A DNA stretch of 35,987 nucleotides, from positions 1 to 35,987 of the forward strand of contig JAHQWG010000021.1 of the NCBI GenBank assembly GCA_029856045.1, written 5' to 3'. A program made the position numbers and the translations under genes. The notes under the pieces are model-generated. The model did not search any database. It saw only the letters and a list, made by a program, of their open reading frames with translations, and had not been told where the DNA came from. The DNA is from Promethearchaeia archaeon. GTDB lineage: Archaea > Asgardarchaeota > Lokiarchaeia > Sigyniarchaeales > SOKP01. Positions 1 to 8,609 of the stretch are shown here, one piece after another. Each line of letters opens with the position of its first letter. The first letter of the stretch is position 1.

Positions 1-2
1 CG

Positions 3-251
3 GGATCTTGGTCGATTAATAATCTGGGCCCACGTATTGTAAAAGGTAATTTTGATCCAGGATTTTTTATTAAACATTTCGTAAAGGATATGGGAATTGC
101 GCTTCAAGAAGCAAAACACATGAATCTCTCCCTTCCTGGACTTTCCCTTGCTTATCAATTCTATATATCAGCAATGGCATTGGGATTAGAGAATCTAGGG
201 ACTCAAGGACTCTATAAAGTACTTGCTAAATTGAATGGAATAAACATATAA
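3..251 (+). CDS. 3-hydroxyisobutyrate dehydrogenase-family protein, C-terminal part (5' end outside window)
   Basis: The reading frame is open from the window edge to TAA at 249-251 and gives the last 82 residues. The start GSWSINNLGPRIVKGNFDPG and the later KDMGIALQEAKHMN match the C-terminal all-helical domain (NAD_binding_11) of beta-hydroxyacid dehydrogenases such as 3-hydroxyisobutyrate dehydrogenase and tartronate semialdehyde reductase. The KDM lysine-aspartate pair is a conserved part of that domain. The Rossmann domain and the catalytic lysine lie upstream and cannot be seen, so the substrate is unknown. A role in valine or other short hydroxyacid oxidation is the family norm and is inference here. 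Confidence 0.85.
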   Translation, partial: GSWSINNLGPRIVKGNFDPGFFIKHFVKDMGIALQEAKHMNLSLPGLSLAYQFYISAMALGLENLGTQGLYKVLAKLNGINI

Positions 252-389
252 AAAAGTAATTTTTAATCCTACAAATAAAAATTCTAAAGTTAATAGCTAA
301 ATTTTTTTTTAATGTTAATTGAAATTAAAATCTCATAGACAACTAATTTAAGCATAAAACAATATATTCTTTTTAAGGCTAAATATTCT

Positions 390-818
390 ATGAAAAGCAA
401 AGAATTCAAAATTGGAAGAGCAATTGTTGCGAAATTAGAAGGAGGAGAGGATATTTTAGATTCTGTTATGAAACTTGTGAAAGAACATAAAGTTAAATCA
501 GGATTAGTCAATGTGATTGGCGGATGTAAGAAATTTACGATTGGTTATTTTAATATTGACACCAAGGAATATCAAATTAAAACATTCGAAACTCCTGTTG
601 AGATGACGACTTGTATGGGCTCTATTGCTCAGAAAGATGGAGAACCAATAATTCACCTGCATATAACCCTTGGGAATGCAGATTATTCAATCATTGGAGG
701 TCATTTAAGCCAACCCTCTATTATCAGTGTTACCGGTGAGGTGTTAATTTATGAATTTAAACCATCTATAGAAAGAATTAATGATCCTGAATGGGATTTA
801 TCTTTATTAGACCTTTAA
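390..818 (+). CDS. PPC/DUF296 domain protein
   Basis: The 142-residue protein is a single PPC (DUF296) domain. The hallmark HLHITLG (HLH at residues 89-91) and the later GGHL (His105) are the conserved histidines, which probably form a metal or ligand site in the trimeric fold. In plants this domain is joined to AT-hooks in DNA-binding proteins. Archaeal and bacterial stand-alone versions like this one have no settled function, and no AT-hook is present here. The gene ends 21 nt before the start of the first small GTPase, so the two are probably co-transcribed. The start is ATG. Family assignment is firm; the cellular role is unknown. Confidence 0.85.
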   Translation: MKSKEFKIGRAIVAKLEGGEDILDSVMKLVKEHKVKSGLVNVIGGCKKFTIGYFNIDTKEYQIKTFETPVEMTTCMGSIAQKDGEPIIHLHITLGNADYSIIGGHLSQPSIISVTGEVLIYEFKPSIERINDPEWDLSLLDL

Positions 819-839
819 AAGAAAATAGGAAATTTGATT

Positions 840-1385
840 ATGAGTGAAGGGGATTATATATTCAAAATAGTAATAATAGGAGATGCGGCTGTTGGAAAAA
901 CTTCATTAATAAATCGTTTTGTTGGGGCGAAATTCAAGGAGGATTATCGTCCAACGCTTGGTGCAAATCTACTTCGACAGAATGTAGAAATAGAAGTTGA
1001 TGGTAAGCAATTTCTATGTACACTAGTAATATGGGATATAGCTGGGCAAAGTAGATTTGAGTTAATACGTTCTTTATATTTCAAGGGGTCAGTAGCTGGT
1101 TGCCTAGTGTATGATTGCACCAGACCTACGACATTCGAAAATATAAAAAATATTTGGTTAAATGAATTATTAATTAATACGGGGAGTACAGTTTCTTTTG
1201 TTCTTATAGGAAATAAAATAGATTTAAAGGATTCACAATCAGTTTTAAAAGAGGAAGGCATGGAATTAGCTCAGGAGATTAATGCCACTGAATTTATTGA
1301 AACCAGTGCAAAAACCGGAGAAAATGTAATTCATGCCTTTAAAAGTTTGTCTATTCAAATATTAAAGAATCTTGGTAAAATATAG
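840..1385 (+). CDS. Ras/Rab-like small GTPase (first of tandem pair)
   Basis: This 181-residue protein has all five G motifs of the Ras superfamily: P-loop GDAAVGKT (14-21), switch I region with the threonine of RPTLG (about 39), WDIAGQ (65-70) with the catalytic glutamine, NKID (125-128) and TSAKTG (155-160). It should bind and hydrolyse GTP and act as a molecular switch. There is no C-terminal cysteine motif for prenylation, so membrane attachment by a lipid is not expected. An in-frame TTG at 834 gives two more residues, but ATG 840 follows a purine stretch and gives the MSE start typical of the other GTPases here. It lies in a probable operon with the DUF296 gene. Target and regulator are unknown. 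Confidence 0.95.
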   Translation: MSEGDYIFKIVIIGDAAVGKTSLINRFVGAKFKEDYRPTLGANLLRQNVEIEVDGKQFLCTLVIWDIAGQSRFELIRSLYFKGSVAGCLVYDCTRPTTFENIKNIWLNELLINTGSTVSFVLIGNKIDLKDSQSVLKEEGMELAQEINATEFIETSAKTGENVIHAFKSLSIQILKNLGKI

Positions 1386-1503
1386 TAATTTTTTTAACAT
1401 TATAATCAACTTATTTCCTAGGAATTTCTTCAATTTTTTATTGAAATATTTCAATTAAAGATTAAATTTTAATATTATAAAGAAAAAATAAAGATTAGGT
1501 ATT

Positions 1504-2052
1504 ATGAGTGAACGAGATTTCATTTTTAAGATATGCATTTGTGGAGACTTTGCAGTAGGTAAAACTTCTTTAATTAAACAATATATTGAAAAACAATTCG
1601 AAAAAGAGTATAAACCCACATTGGGTTGCGATTTATTTAGAAGTGATATTAATATTGAGCATGGCAACAAAAAAATTCATTGTAGACTTGTTTTTTGGGA
1701 TATTGCAGGTCAGGAAAAGTATTTACAGGTTCGCCCTCTGTATTTTCAGGGATGTCGAGGTGCTCTATTAGTTTACGATATTACTAGGCAAGAAACTTTT
1801 AAAAATATTTCAGATTCTTGGCTGAAGGATTTTAAAGGTAATGTTAGGGAAGACACTTCTTATATTCTTATAGGAAATAAAATGGATTTAGAGGAGTCAC
1901 GATTAATTTCAACAGATAAAGGGAAAGATTTAGCAACAAAGATTAACGCGACAAAATTTATTGAGACTAGTGCAAAAACGGGAGATAAAGTCAAAGAAGC
2001 ATTTAAATCGCTGGTTTTAGCAATATTAAAACAATTCGGGGAAATAAGATAA
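1504..2052 (+). CDS. Ras/Rab-like small GTPase (second of tandem pair)
   Basis: This 182-residue protein is a paralogue of the GTPase just upstream, with the same layout: GDFAVGKT (14-21), KPTLG in switch I, WDIAGQEKY (65-73), GNKMD and ETSAKTG. The two genes are 118 nt apart with a separate AT-rich upstream region, so this one may have its own promoter. The pair looks like an old tandem duplication: core motifs are shared while the surface loops differ. As in the other GTPases of the window, the C-terminus (QFGEIR) carries no prenylation cysteine. Asgard archaea are known for large expansions of such GTPases; the specific pathway cannot be read from sequence. Confidence 0.95.
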   Translation: MSERDFIFKICICGDFAVGKTSLIKQYIEKQFEKEYKPTLGCDLFRSDINIEHGNKKIHCRLVFWDIAGQEKYLQVRPLYFQGCRGALLVYDITRQETFKNISDSWLKDFKGNVREDTSYILIGNKMDLEESRLISTDKGKDLATKINATKFIETSAKTGDKVKEAFKSLVLAILKQFGEIR

Positions 2053-2108
2053 TTTTTTTATGTTTTCACCAATATTTTACTCCCGATTAGAATCTCTTTT
2101 TAGTATAT

Positions 2109-3347
2109 TTAGCCATAATGTTTTTCTTCTACAGCATCGGAATCTAATGCATCTTTTTCAACATCTCTTCCTTGCCATTTTTCCGATAAAACTTCATTAT
2201 AATATTCATGTTGGATAATTAAACTCATCACTTCTGAGGTTCCAGTCCAAATCATGCTTAATCGTGCATCCCGGAGTAGTCGTTCGATAGGATAAACTGT
2301 AGTATAACCTATTCCTCCCATTACTTGCATTGCTTTATTGATAACTTCCCAGCAAGCTTCAGTGGCAAATTTTTTAGATTCAGAAACTAATCTTCTTTGA
2401 ACATTTGGAGGTGCACCATTATCAATTGCTCTTGCACTATTATAGACTAAAGATCTAGCAGCATCTAACAAGGTAATAGATTCTGCGATGTTAAAGCTTA
2501 CTGCTTCGAATCTTTTAATAACCCGACCAAAAGCTTTTCTTTTTGTACTATATTTAGCTGCGATTCGTAAACAAGCTCTTGCAGTTCCAAGCATACCTCC
2601 AGCACTGGTCATACGCTCTGGGACCATCATTTGATAAAAGATTTTACCACCTGCACCTTCTCCCAAAATTATATTTTCTTCCGGAATTTCAACATCTTTA
2701 AATACTAATCTTCCTGCACCTCCGCCTCTTGTGCCCATCAAGCCATATAGATATTCGGTTTTAACATTCTCCGTTCTATCAACAATAAAAAGGCTTAGTG
2801 ATTCACGAGATGGTGCATTTGGGTTTGTTTTTGCATAGACTAAAAAATAATCAGCACCTTCTGCTCCAACAACAAATCTTTTTTCACCATTTAAGATGTA
2901 TTTATCTCCTTGTTTTTCAGCATTGCATGTAGAACCAAAGAAATCACTACCTCCTCTAGGTTCAGTAAGAGCTTCCGCGTTGAAAATCTTACCTTCTAAA
3001 GTCGGTTTCAGATATTTCATTTTTTGTTCTTCTGAGCCAAACATATGAATGGCTTCACCACAGATGCTAACCAGTGAAAATAAGCATCCGAGAGACATTC
3101 CGAGAACTCCAATTTCTTCAAGTGCTAAAATCTCAGCTTCCCAGTTTAAACCTTGTCCACCATATTTTTTATCGAATCTTAAACCTAAAAGACCGTGTTT
3201 CGCTAAATTTTGAACATATTCTTTGGGATATATTACTTCATCTCTGTCCATTTGTTTTAGCAATGAATGGGGGACCTCGTCTTTAACAAAAGCCCTAACT
3301 TTATCTCTTAATTTTTTATACTCATCACTAATTAAATAGTCAAACAT
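2109..3347 (-). CDS. Acyl-CoA dehydrogenase
   Basis: The 412-residue protein has the full acyl-CoA dehydrogenase fold: an N-terminal helical domain, a beta domain with [10 protein letters not shown] (FAD/substrate region, about 126-135), and a C-terminal helical domain with QVMGGIGY and [17 protein letters not shown]. It should oxidise an acyl-CoA to the trans-2-enoyl-CoA with FAD and pass electrons to an ETF-type carrier. The usual catalytic Glu before GTSE (YEGT) is Thr368 here, while Glu244 in MVPERM sits where isovaleryl-CoA and long-chain enzymes carry their base. This suggests a branched or long-chain substrate. It lies 31 nt downstream of CDC48 on the same strand; that link may be only positional. 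Confidence 0.93.
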   Translation of the reverse strand: MFDYLISDEYKKLRDKVRAFVKDEVPHSLLKQMDRDEVIYPKEYVQNLAKHGLLGLRFDKKYGGQGLNWEAEILALEEIGVLGMSLGCLFSLVSICGEAIHMFGSEEQKMKYLKPTLEGKIFNAEALTEPRGGSDFFGSTCNAEKQGDKYILNGEKRFVVGAEGADYFLVYAKTNPNAPSRESLSLFIVDRTENVKTEYLYGLMGTRGGGAGRLVFKDVEIPEENIILGEGAGGKIFYQMMVPERMTSAGGMLGTARACLRIAAKYSTKRKAFGRVIKRFEAVSFNIAESITLLDAARSLVYNSARAIDNGAPPNVQRRLVSESKKFATEACWEVINKAMQVMGGIGYTTVYPIERLLRDARLSMIWTGTSEVMSLIIQHEYYNEVLSEKWQGRDVEKDALDSDAVEEKHYG

Positions 3348-3378
3348 GTGAGAAAATAATACTCACAATCATTAATAT

Positions 3379-5658
3379 TTATTTATAAAAATCGATTTGA
3401 CTTTCTTTGATATTTCTGGAGCTTGTAATTTGGTTTGCTATTTTATCGTATTGATCGATAAATTCTTGTGATAATGAAGATTTAACTTTAGTGAGCGCAA
3501 ATACGAAATGGCGCCACTCAACTATATCAAAATTTTCTTTTTTTTCTCTTAAGGCTTGCATACCTGCTTCTCTAACTAAGTTTTCTATGTCAGCTCCACT
3601 ATATCCTTCCGTTTGATCGGCTATTTTTTCCATGGAAACATCAGGTGCGAAAGGCATATTTTTAGTATGAACTTCTAGAATTTTTAGACGACTTTCTCTA
3701 TCTGGAGCATGACAGTATAATAGACGATCGAACCTTCCTGGTCTTAATAATGCCGGATCAACCATATCTGGCCGATTTGTGCTGGCGATCACTACAATTC
3801 CTTCTCTTTTTTCAAGGCCATCCATTTCAACTAAAATTTGATTTACTATAGATTCAAATACATGAGATCCATCAAAACTACCCCTTCCAGAAGTTATAGC
3901 ATCAATCTCATCAAAATATACAATTGAAGGTGCGGCTAGACGTGCTTTTCTAAAGATTTCTCGAATTGTTTTTTCACTTTCACCAACCCATTTTGAGAAT
4001 ATTTCCGGACCTTTAATTGAAATAAAATTACATTTACTCTCAGTAGCAACTGCTTTCGCCAGTAAAGTTTTCCCACATCCGGGCGGACCAAAAAGTAAAA
4101 CCCCATTTATTGTTCTAATGCCAGCTTTTTTAAATAATTCTGGGAAATTCAAAGGCCATTCAATAGCTTCTACTAATTCTTCTTTAATGTCCTCTAAACC
4201 TCCAACATCTTCCCATTGTACATTGGGAACTTCTATCATAATCTCTCTCATTGCACTCGGTTCGATTGAATTAATCGCCCGAATAAAGTCTTCGTCTTTA
4301 ATTATTAATTCTTGAATAATTTCAGGAGGTATAGGCTCATCAAGATTTATTTTAGGTAATATTCTACGTAATGCATACATTGCCGCTTCTCTACATACGG
4401 CCATAATATCAGCTCCAACAAAACCGTAAGTGATTTCAGAGTAGTAATCAAGTCTTATATCATTTTCTAAGGGCATGCCTCTTGTGTGAATCTGTAAGAT
4501 TTCTTTTCTCCCCTTAATATCTGGGACTTTAAATTCTATTTCTCTGTCAAATCGACCTGGTCGTCTAAGAGCTTCATCTATACTATTGATTCTATTAGTT
4601 GCACCAATGCATATCACTTCACCTCTACTTGTAAGGCCATCTAACAAGGATAATAATTGAGAAACAACTCTTCTTTCAACTTCACCCATAGCTTCACTAC
4701 GTTTTGGTGCAATAGAATCGATTTCATCAATAAAAATTATAGAGGGAGCTTTTTCTTCGGCTTCTCGAAAAATATTTCGTAATCTACCTTCAGAAGCACC
4801 GTAAAATTTGCTCATTATCTCAGGTCCATTTATATGGATAAAATGAGCAGTCGATTCTTGAGAAACAGCTTTTGCCATAAGGGTTTTGCCGGCACCAGAT
4901 GGACCATATAGTAATACACCTTTAGGTGGATCAATATTTAACCTGTGAAAAAGTTCGGGGTGTTTTAAAGGAAGTTCAACCATTTCTCTAACTTTTTGGA
5001 TTTCTTCGCTTAAGCCGCCAATGTCGTCATAGGTAACAATATCTCCCGAAACATTTAATAACGCAACTCTTTTATTTATTCTAATCCTTGTATTTTGTGA
5101 AATTATTACTACTTTACCAGAAGGTTCAGTATTATCAACAATTAACCTTAATGTCCCAGGAGTTCCCTTACTTCTCATAGAACCTTTCATGAATGGAAAC
5201 ATCTTAGCAAATTCATTCATTGGATCGTCTGGATCACTGGATTGAATTATAGCTCCCATAATACTGATGATATCTCCAATAACAATAGGTTTTTGAAGTA
5301 ATTTAGTTTTAATTGTTTTAGCTTGTCTTTTCAAATCAATGTCCGGTCGGGTTGGAGTCAAGACAACTTCTCTTGCTTCATCAACTTCTGCTTTTTTGAT
5401 TATTACAGTTTCACCAATTGTAGCACCAGAATTAAGTCGAATTAATCCATCTATTTTAATCGACCCCTTACCTTTATCTTCTCTAGAAGAAACCACAAGT
5501 CCTGCAGTTTTTTTCTTTCCAAAGATTTCAATAATATCTCCATTGGATAATCCCATTTTTTCAATAATAGCACTATCTACATAACATAAACCCCTACCAC
5601 TTCTCTCTAGTTCAAGCTTTTCAATTCTTAAAGAAGCTTTAGTTAAAAATTTCGACAT
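3379..5658 (-). CDS. CDC48/VCP-type AAA+ ATPase
   Basis: The 759-residue protein has an N-domain (about 1-200), then two AAA+ domains. D1 has Walker A GPSGAGKT (252-259), pore loop KFYG, Walker B IIFIDEID (DE at 312-313) and RPGRFD. D2 has GPPGCGKT (525-532), KWVGESE, FDEID (584-585) and RPGRFD. It is the archaeal counterpart of p97/VAT, a hexameric unfoldase. The last three residues FYK fit the HbYX rule (hydrophobic-Tyr-any) used by proteasomal ATPases to dock on the 20S core. The N-domain carries an insert at about 139-168, rich in Met, Phe, Asp and Pro, which is longer than I expect for this family. The start ATG is followed by [10 protein letters not shown]. Confidence 0.96.
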   Translation of the reverse strand: MSKFLTKASLRIEKLELERSGRGLCYVDSAIIEKMGLSNGDIIEIFGKKKTAGLVVSSREDKGKGSIKIDGLIRLNSGATIGETVIIKKAEVDEAREVVLTPTRPDIDLKRQAKTIKTKLLQKPIVIGDIISIMGAIIQSSDPDDPMNEFAKMFPFMKGSMRSKGTPGTLRLIVDNTEPSGKVVIISQNTRIRINKRVALLNVSGDIVTYDDIGGLSEEIQKVREMVELPLKHPELFHRLNIDPPKGVLLYGPSGAGKTLMAKAVSQESTAHFIHINGPEIMSKFYGASEGRLRNIFREAEEKAPSIIFIDEIDSIAPKRSEAMGEVERRVVSQLLSLLDGLTSRGEVICIGATNRINSIDEALRRPGRFDREIEFKVPDIKGRKEILQIHTRGMPLENDIRLDYYSEITYGFVGADIMAVCREAAMYALRRILPKINLDEPIPPEIIQELIIKDEDFIRAINSIEPSAMREIMIEVPNVQWEDVGGLEDIKEELVEAIEWPLNFPELFKKAGIRTINGVLLFGPPGCGKTLLAKAVATESKCNFISIKGPEIFSKWVGESEKTIREIFRKARLAAPSIVYFDEIDAITSGRGSFDGSHVFESIVNQILVEMDGLEKREGIVVIASTNRPDMVDPALLRPGRFDRLLYCHAPDRESRLKILEVHTKNMPFAPDVSMEKIADQTEGYSGADIENLVREAGMQALREKKENFDIVEWRHFVFALTKVKSSLSQEFIDQYDKIANQITSSRNIKESQIDFYK

Positions 5659-5774
5659 TTTATAGAATCCCTTATTGATGTAAAATAATACTTCAAAATA
5701 AAAAAATATAAATTAATACTTTTAAAATTCCTTTAATTTTAAGAATAAAAAACATTGATAGATTAAAATTTTTT

Positions 5775-6593
5775 CTACTTTATTTTATCAATTTTTCTAT
5801 TTCTTAAGAGTGTTTCAAATTTATTAATGAGTTCGCTAACGCTTAAATCAGAATTAACATTTTTATTAATAAATTGCTTTCTAAAATTACTAATTTCCTT
5901 GCCATTAAATTGAATTCTTTGTTCTTTTAATATTTCTGAAACCATTTTTCGCGTAAGTGCATCGAGTTCTGTCTTTTTATTTTCTAATTTTTCACCAACC
6001 TTTTCTAGTTTTAATCTTTGAAAACTATCTTCTAGTAAATTAAGATTAATTTCAATAATATTCAAAATTTCATCGGAAACTTCATCTAAATTTTTTGAGA
6101 TACTTAAATCAACAGAATAGATTGGAAAATCCCAATTATAACGGTCAAATTTATCAATTTTTTCTTGGATTTTATAGATAACTTCATCTGGTATTATAGA
6201 ACCTCTTTTTTTATTCCATTCTAAGCATATTTTTAATGGAGTATTTAAATATACAATAAAAAAGGGAATATCTAGACTATCGGTTATTAGTTTTAAATCA
6301 TGACGCATACTACGATAATAATTTAAGTCATCGCTGATAACAATTTTCTTTTGCTCAAGGTTTTTTCTTATATTTTCCAAATTTTCCTTTCGAATGATTG
6401 GTTCTACAGTATAATCAAATTCCACGCCATTTTCAATAATTATACTTCTAATTAAATCAGGATCAATAATCGAAATGTGATCTTCGTTTACTTTGAATTT
6501 TTCAACCATTTTCTTTTTAACTGCGTTTGCTAATGTAGATTTACCTGAAGCTGGAAGACCAACTAATGCGATTAAAAAACTGGGTTTATCCAA
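5775..6593 (-). CDS. PSTK/Kti12-family P-loop kinase, probable L-seryl-tRNA(Sec) kinase
   Basis: The 272-residue protein begins with P-loop GLPASGKST (12-20). DPDLIR (44-49) has the Asp-x-x-Arg spacing of the catalytic pair in archaeal PSTK. ISDDLNYYRSMRHDL (86-100) is the signature shared by PSTK and Kti12, followed by YLNTP and NKKRG. A helical C-terminal domain (about 185-272) fits the tRNA-binding part. PSTK phosphorylates Ser-tRNA(Sec) before SepSecS makes Sec-tRNA. Kti12, an Elongator partner, is the main alternative. The only possible start near the P-loop is TTG, since an in-frame TAA lies two codons upstream. It follows the GIY-YIG gene by 10 nt. Confidence is high for the family and moderate for the tRNA(Sec) role. 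Confidence 0.75.
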   Translation of the reverse strand: MDKPSFLIALVGLPASGKSTLANAVKKKMVEKFKVNEDHISIIDPDLIRSIIIENGVEFDYTVEPIIRKENLENIRKNLEQKKIVISDDLNYYRSMRHDLKLITDSLDIPFFIVYLNTPLKICLEWNKKRGSIIPDEVIYKIQEKIDKFDRYNWDFPIYSVDLSISKNLDEVSDEILNIIEINLNLLEDSFQRLKLEKVGEKLENKKTELDALTRKMVSEILKEQRIQFNGKEISNFRKQFINKNVNSDLSVSELINKFETLLRNRKIDKIK

Positions 6594-6603
6594 AAATTAG
6601 CAC

Positions 6604-6867
6604 TTACAATTGTTTTGTTTTTATTAATTCTATTTTTTCTTTCTTTGGTAAAGTTTTAATTTCTCTTTCTCTTCTCATTGCTTCAATTTGTTTCGGATAA
6701 GTTTCTATATACTTTAAATTTAATTTTTTATTACGACAAAATTTTGCACCTTTTCCATTTTGATGTTCTAAAAATCTCCTATGCAAATTATTGGTATAAC
6801 CGGTATAATACTGATGCCGTCCTCTTTTATCGGTGCATTCTAAAATATATACTGTGTAGATTGGCAT
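6604..6867 (-). CDS. GIY-YIG domain protein (UPF0213/YhbQ type)
   Basis: The 87-residue protein is one GIY-YIG nuclease domain. TVYILE (5-10) and YYTGYTNNLHRRFLEH carry the paired tyrosines, glycine and catalytic-type arginine, and the later EAMRREREIK holds the conserved glutamate region. This is the size of stand-alone UPF0213/YhbQ proteins, which are usually uncharacterised and sometimes annotated as endonuclease-like. It lies between the TatD-family gene (70 nt upstream) and the PSTK-like gene (10 nt downstream), all on the minus strand, so the three probably share a transcript. No additional DNA-binding domain is present. The ATG start gives MPIYTVYILE, the usual N-terminus of the family. 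Confidence 0.88.
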   Translation of the reverse strand: MPIYTVYILECTDKRGRHQYYTGYTNNLHRRFLEHQNGKGAKFCRNKKLNLKYIETYPKQIEAMRREREIKTLPKKEKIELIKTKQL

Positions 6868-6937
6868 TTATTTTTACCTAATTTAATGTATTATCGAAAG
6901 AATTTATATTTTTATTGGTGGATAAATTCGATTTCAT

Positions 6938-7741
6938 TTAAATTTTTAAATTAAAAAAATCAATAGCATTTTTAGTGGTTTCGTTAGCAACTCTACCTAC
7001 ACTAACTTTTTTCAGTTTTGCTACATTTTTAACGCTAATTGTAATATTTTTCGGTTCATTTCTTTTAATATTTCTGTTTGGTGCAAGAAATGGAGCATCA
7101 GTTTCTAGCATCATTCTATCTAACGGTATGTGTTTAGCGGCATTAATATTAGCTGCTCTATATGTTACTGAAGTTGGTACTGTAAAAAACCAGCAAGTAT
7201 TTGATACAATTTCCTTAATGGTATTAGTATCCCCTGCATAACAATGAAATAAAACCTTATAATCATCAAAATTATGTTTTCTTAAAATTTTCATTGTTTT
7301 ATGTTCAGCATCTCGAGCGTGTATTACTAAAGGGATTCCCATTTTTTTTATAAAAGGTAATAATTCTTGAAATTTTTTTACCATTTCCGACCTTTTAGCT
7401 CTTTCTTTCACCCAATAGAAATCCAATCCTACTTCTCCAATACCAACAATTTCATTTTGATATTTTTCTATTTTTTGTTTTAATAATTCTATACTTTTTT
7501 TCTCGAAATATAGCCTTGGAATTAGTCCCATACAGGGAAATATATAGTTTTTATATTTCCTACATATTTCCAAATTCTTTTCTGCCTCATTAATAGTTGC
7601 AGAGACTGTAATTACCGCTTTTAAATTATTCTGTCTTGCTCTTTTTATGACATCATCTAAATCATTATCAAATGATTTCCACGTCAAGTGGCAGTGAGCA
7701 TCTATTAAGGGATATTTCTGGGAGATCATTAGTTTTTTCAC
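6938..7741 (-). CDS. TatD-family metal-dependent hydrolase
   Basis: The 267-residue protein is a TIM-barrel amidohydrolase of the TatD type. The metal ligands can be placed: HCH (16-18), Glu103 in GEVGLD, His141 in VIHAR, His166 in FHCYAG, and Asp215 in LETDAPFLAP. TatD proteins are reported as DNA/RNA 3'-5' exonucleases that act on damaged DNA, and related enzymes act on D-aminoacyl-tRNA or small substrates. A second in-frame Met at residue 5 is an alternative start. It is the promoter-proximal gene of the minus-strand run TatD, GIY-YIG, PSTK-like, and shares a divergent 154-nt region with the winged-helix gene at 7896. Confidence 0.9.
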   Translation of the reverse strand: MKKLMISQKYPLIDAHCHLTWKSFDNDLDDVIKRARQNNLKAVITVSATINEAEKNLEICRKYKNYIFPCMGLIPRLYFEKKSIELLKQKIEKYQNEIVGIGEVGLDFYWVKERAKRSEMVKKFQELLPFIKKMGIPLVIHARDAEHKTMKILRKHNFDDYKVLFHCYAGDTNTIKEIVSNTCWFFTVPTSVTYRAANINAAKHIPLDRMMLETDAPFLAPNRNIKRNEPKNITISVKNVAKLKKVSVGRVANETTKNAIDFFNLKI

Positions 7742-7772
7742 AGTGTAAAATATATTATTTTATAATGATTAA

Positions 7773-7904
7773 TTTAAATTAAATTATGTAAGGTGAAAAT
7801 ACCCAATGTTATGTGCATATATTTTAATTTAAAATATTTAATTGATAGATTAAAGATTAATTTTTAACATTGATTTTTAAATTAAATTATGTAAGGTGAA
7901 AATA
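7773..7904 (+). repeat. 29-bp perfect direct repeat spanning a duplicated gene start
   Basis: The sequence 7773-7801 is repeated exactly at 7876-7904, 103 bp downstream. The unit ends in AAGGTGAAAATA, which in the second copy contains the GTG start codon and first codons of the winged-helix gene. The first copy therefore also holds a GTG start (7793), from which a 25-codon frame runs to TAA just before copy 2. The layout looks like a partial tandem duplication of the promoter and start region. Confidence 0.85.
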
Positions 7905-8534
7905 TTTCCTCAAGGAATTTTCTTGATAAAGTGGGACCAGTTGAAAGGTGGAATCGTTTCTTTAAAGATCCCAGAGGACATGGAGGTTCCTGAAAACATT
8001 GTGCAGCAAATTCAAATAAGTCACAATTTCACTCCAAGTTATATGATTACAGAAGAAGCAGAGTGGAATTCAGTTTCATTTTATAATGATGAAAAAGAAA
8101 TCATTATTGTGTTTAAACTCGATAAATATGAAGAAGGGCAAGATTTCATTCAATTATTACATGATATTGATGAAAGATTAAAAGTTCTTGAAGAAGATGA
8201 GATAAAAAAAGAAATTAATAAATTTTTTCAAATCAGTTTTACAGTTTTTAAAACAAGGGATGAAGTGATAAGTAAACTAGCTAATGATGTGATGCAATTA
8301 AAGACATTCCAGCATGATGTTAATATAAGAATAGATTCGATTTTAAACAAAGGAAAGATCAAAGCCATGTTTAAAATCCTAACTTTTCTCATAAATAAAG
8401 AAAATTGTTCTTACAAAGAGTTAATAGAATGTTTAGAAATTAAAGAGTCTAGTTTGAGAAAAGCATTAGCAAAATTAGAAAAACAAAAATTAATCACACA
8501 TGATAAAAAAAAAGATTGGATTTATATTGAATAA
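7896..8534 (+). CDS. Winged-helix protein with possible longin-like N-terminal domain
   Basis: The 212-residue protein seems to have two parts. The first, about 1-120, opens with GIFLIKWDQLKGGIVSLKIP. This KWD-x3-G pattern resembles archaeal proteins with longin- or roadblock-like folds, by recollection only. The end, from about 155, reads CSYKELIECLEIKESSLRKA and LEKQKLITHDKKKDW, a clear winged-helix shape with a recognition helix and a final beta-hairpin. It is plausibly a transcription factor or scaffold with a sensing domain. The start is GTG at 7896, with AAGG directly in front. The next Met, at 7980, would remove the KWD motif, so GTG is preferred. Function is not known. Confidence 0.7.
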   Translation: MKIFPQGIFLIKWDQLKGGIVSLKIPEDMEVPENIVQQIQISHNFTPSYMITEEAEWNSVSFYNDEKEIIIVFKLDKYEEGQDFIQLLHDIDERLKVLEEDEIKKEINKFFQISFTVFKTRDEVISKLANDVMQLKTFQHDVNIRIDSILNKGKIKAMFKILTFLINKENCSYKELIECLEIKESSLRKALAKLEKQKLITHDKKKDWIYIE

Positions 8535-8609
8535 TATTTAACATCCCATGAGAATTATTTAATCATATTTAGATAGAATTTATTCCATAAAATCTTTTAT
8601 TGCTTATTT

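Noticed and set aside
7793-7870. 25-codon frame from the first GTG of the direct repeat as a real gene
   Set aside because: No family, no conserved composition and a sequence that fits a duplicated start region; kept only as a possible leader.
7773-7904. CRISPR repeat pair
   Set aside because: Only two copies, AT-rich, one overlapping a gene start; no array and no cas genes in the window.
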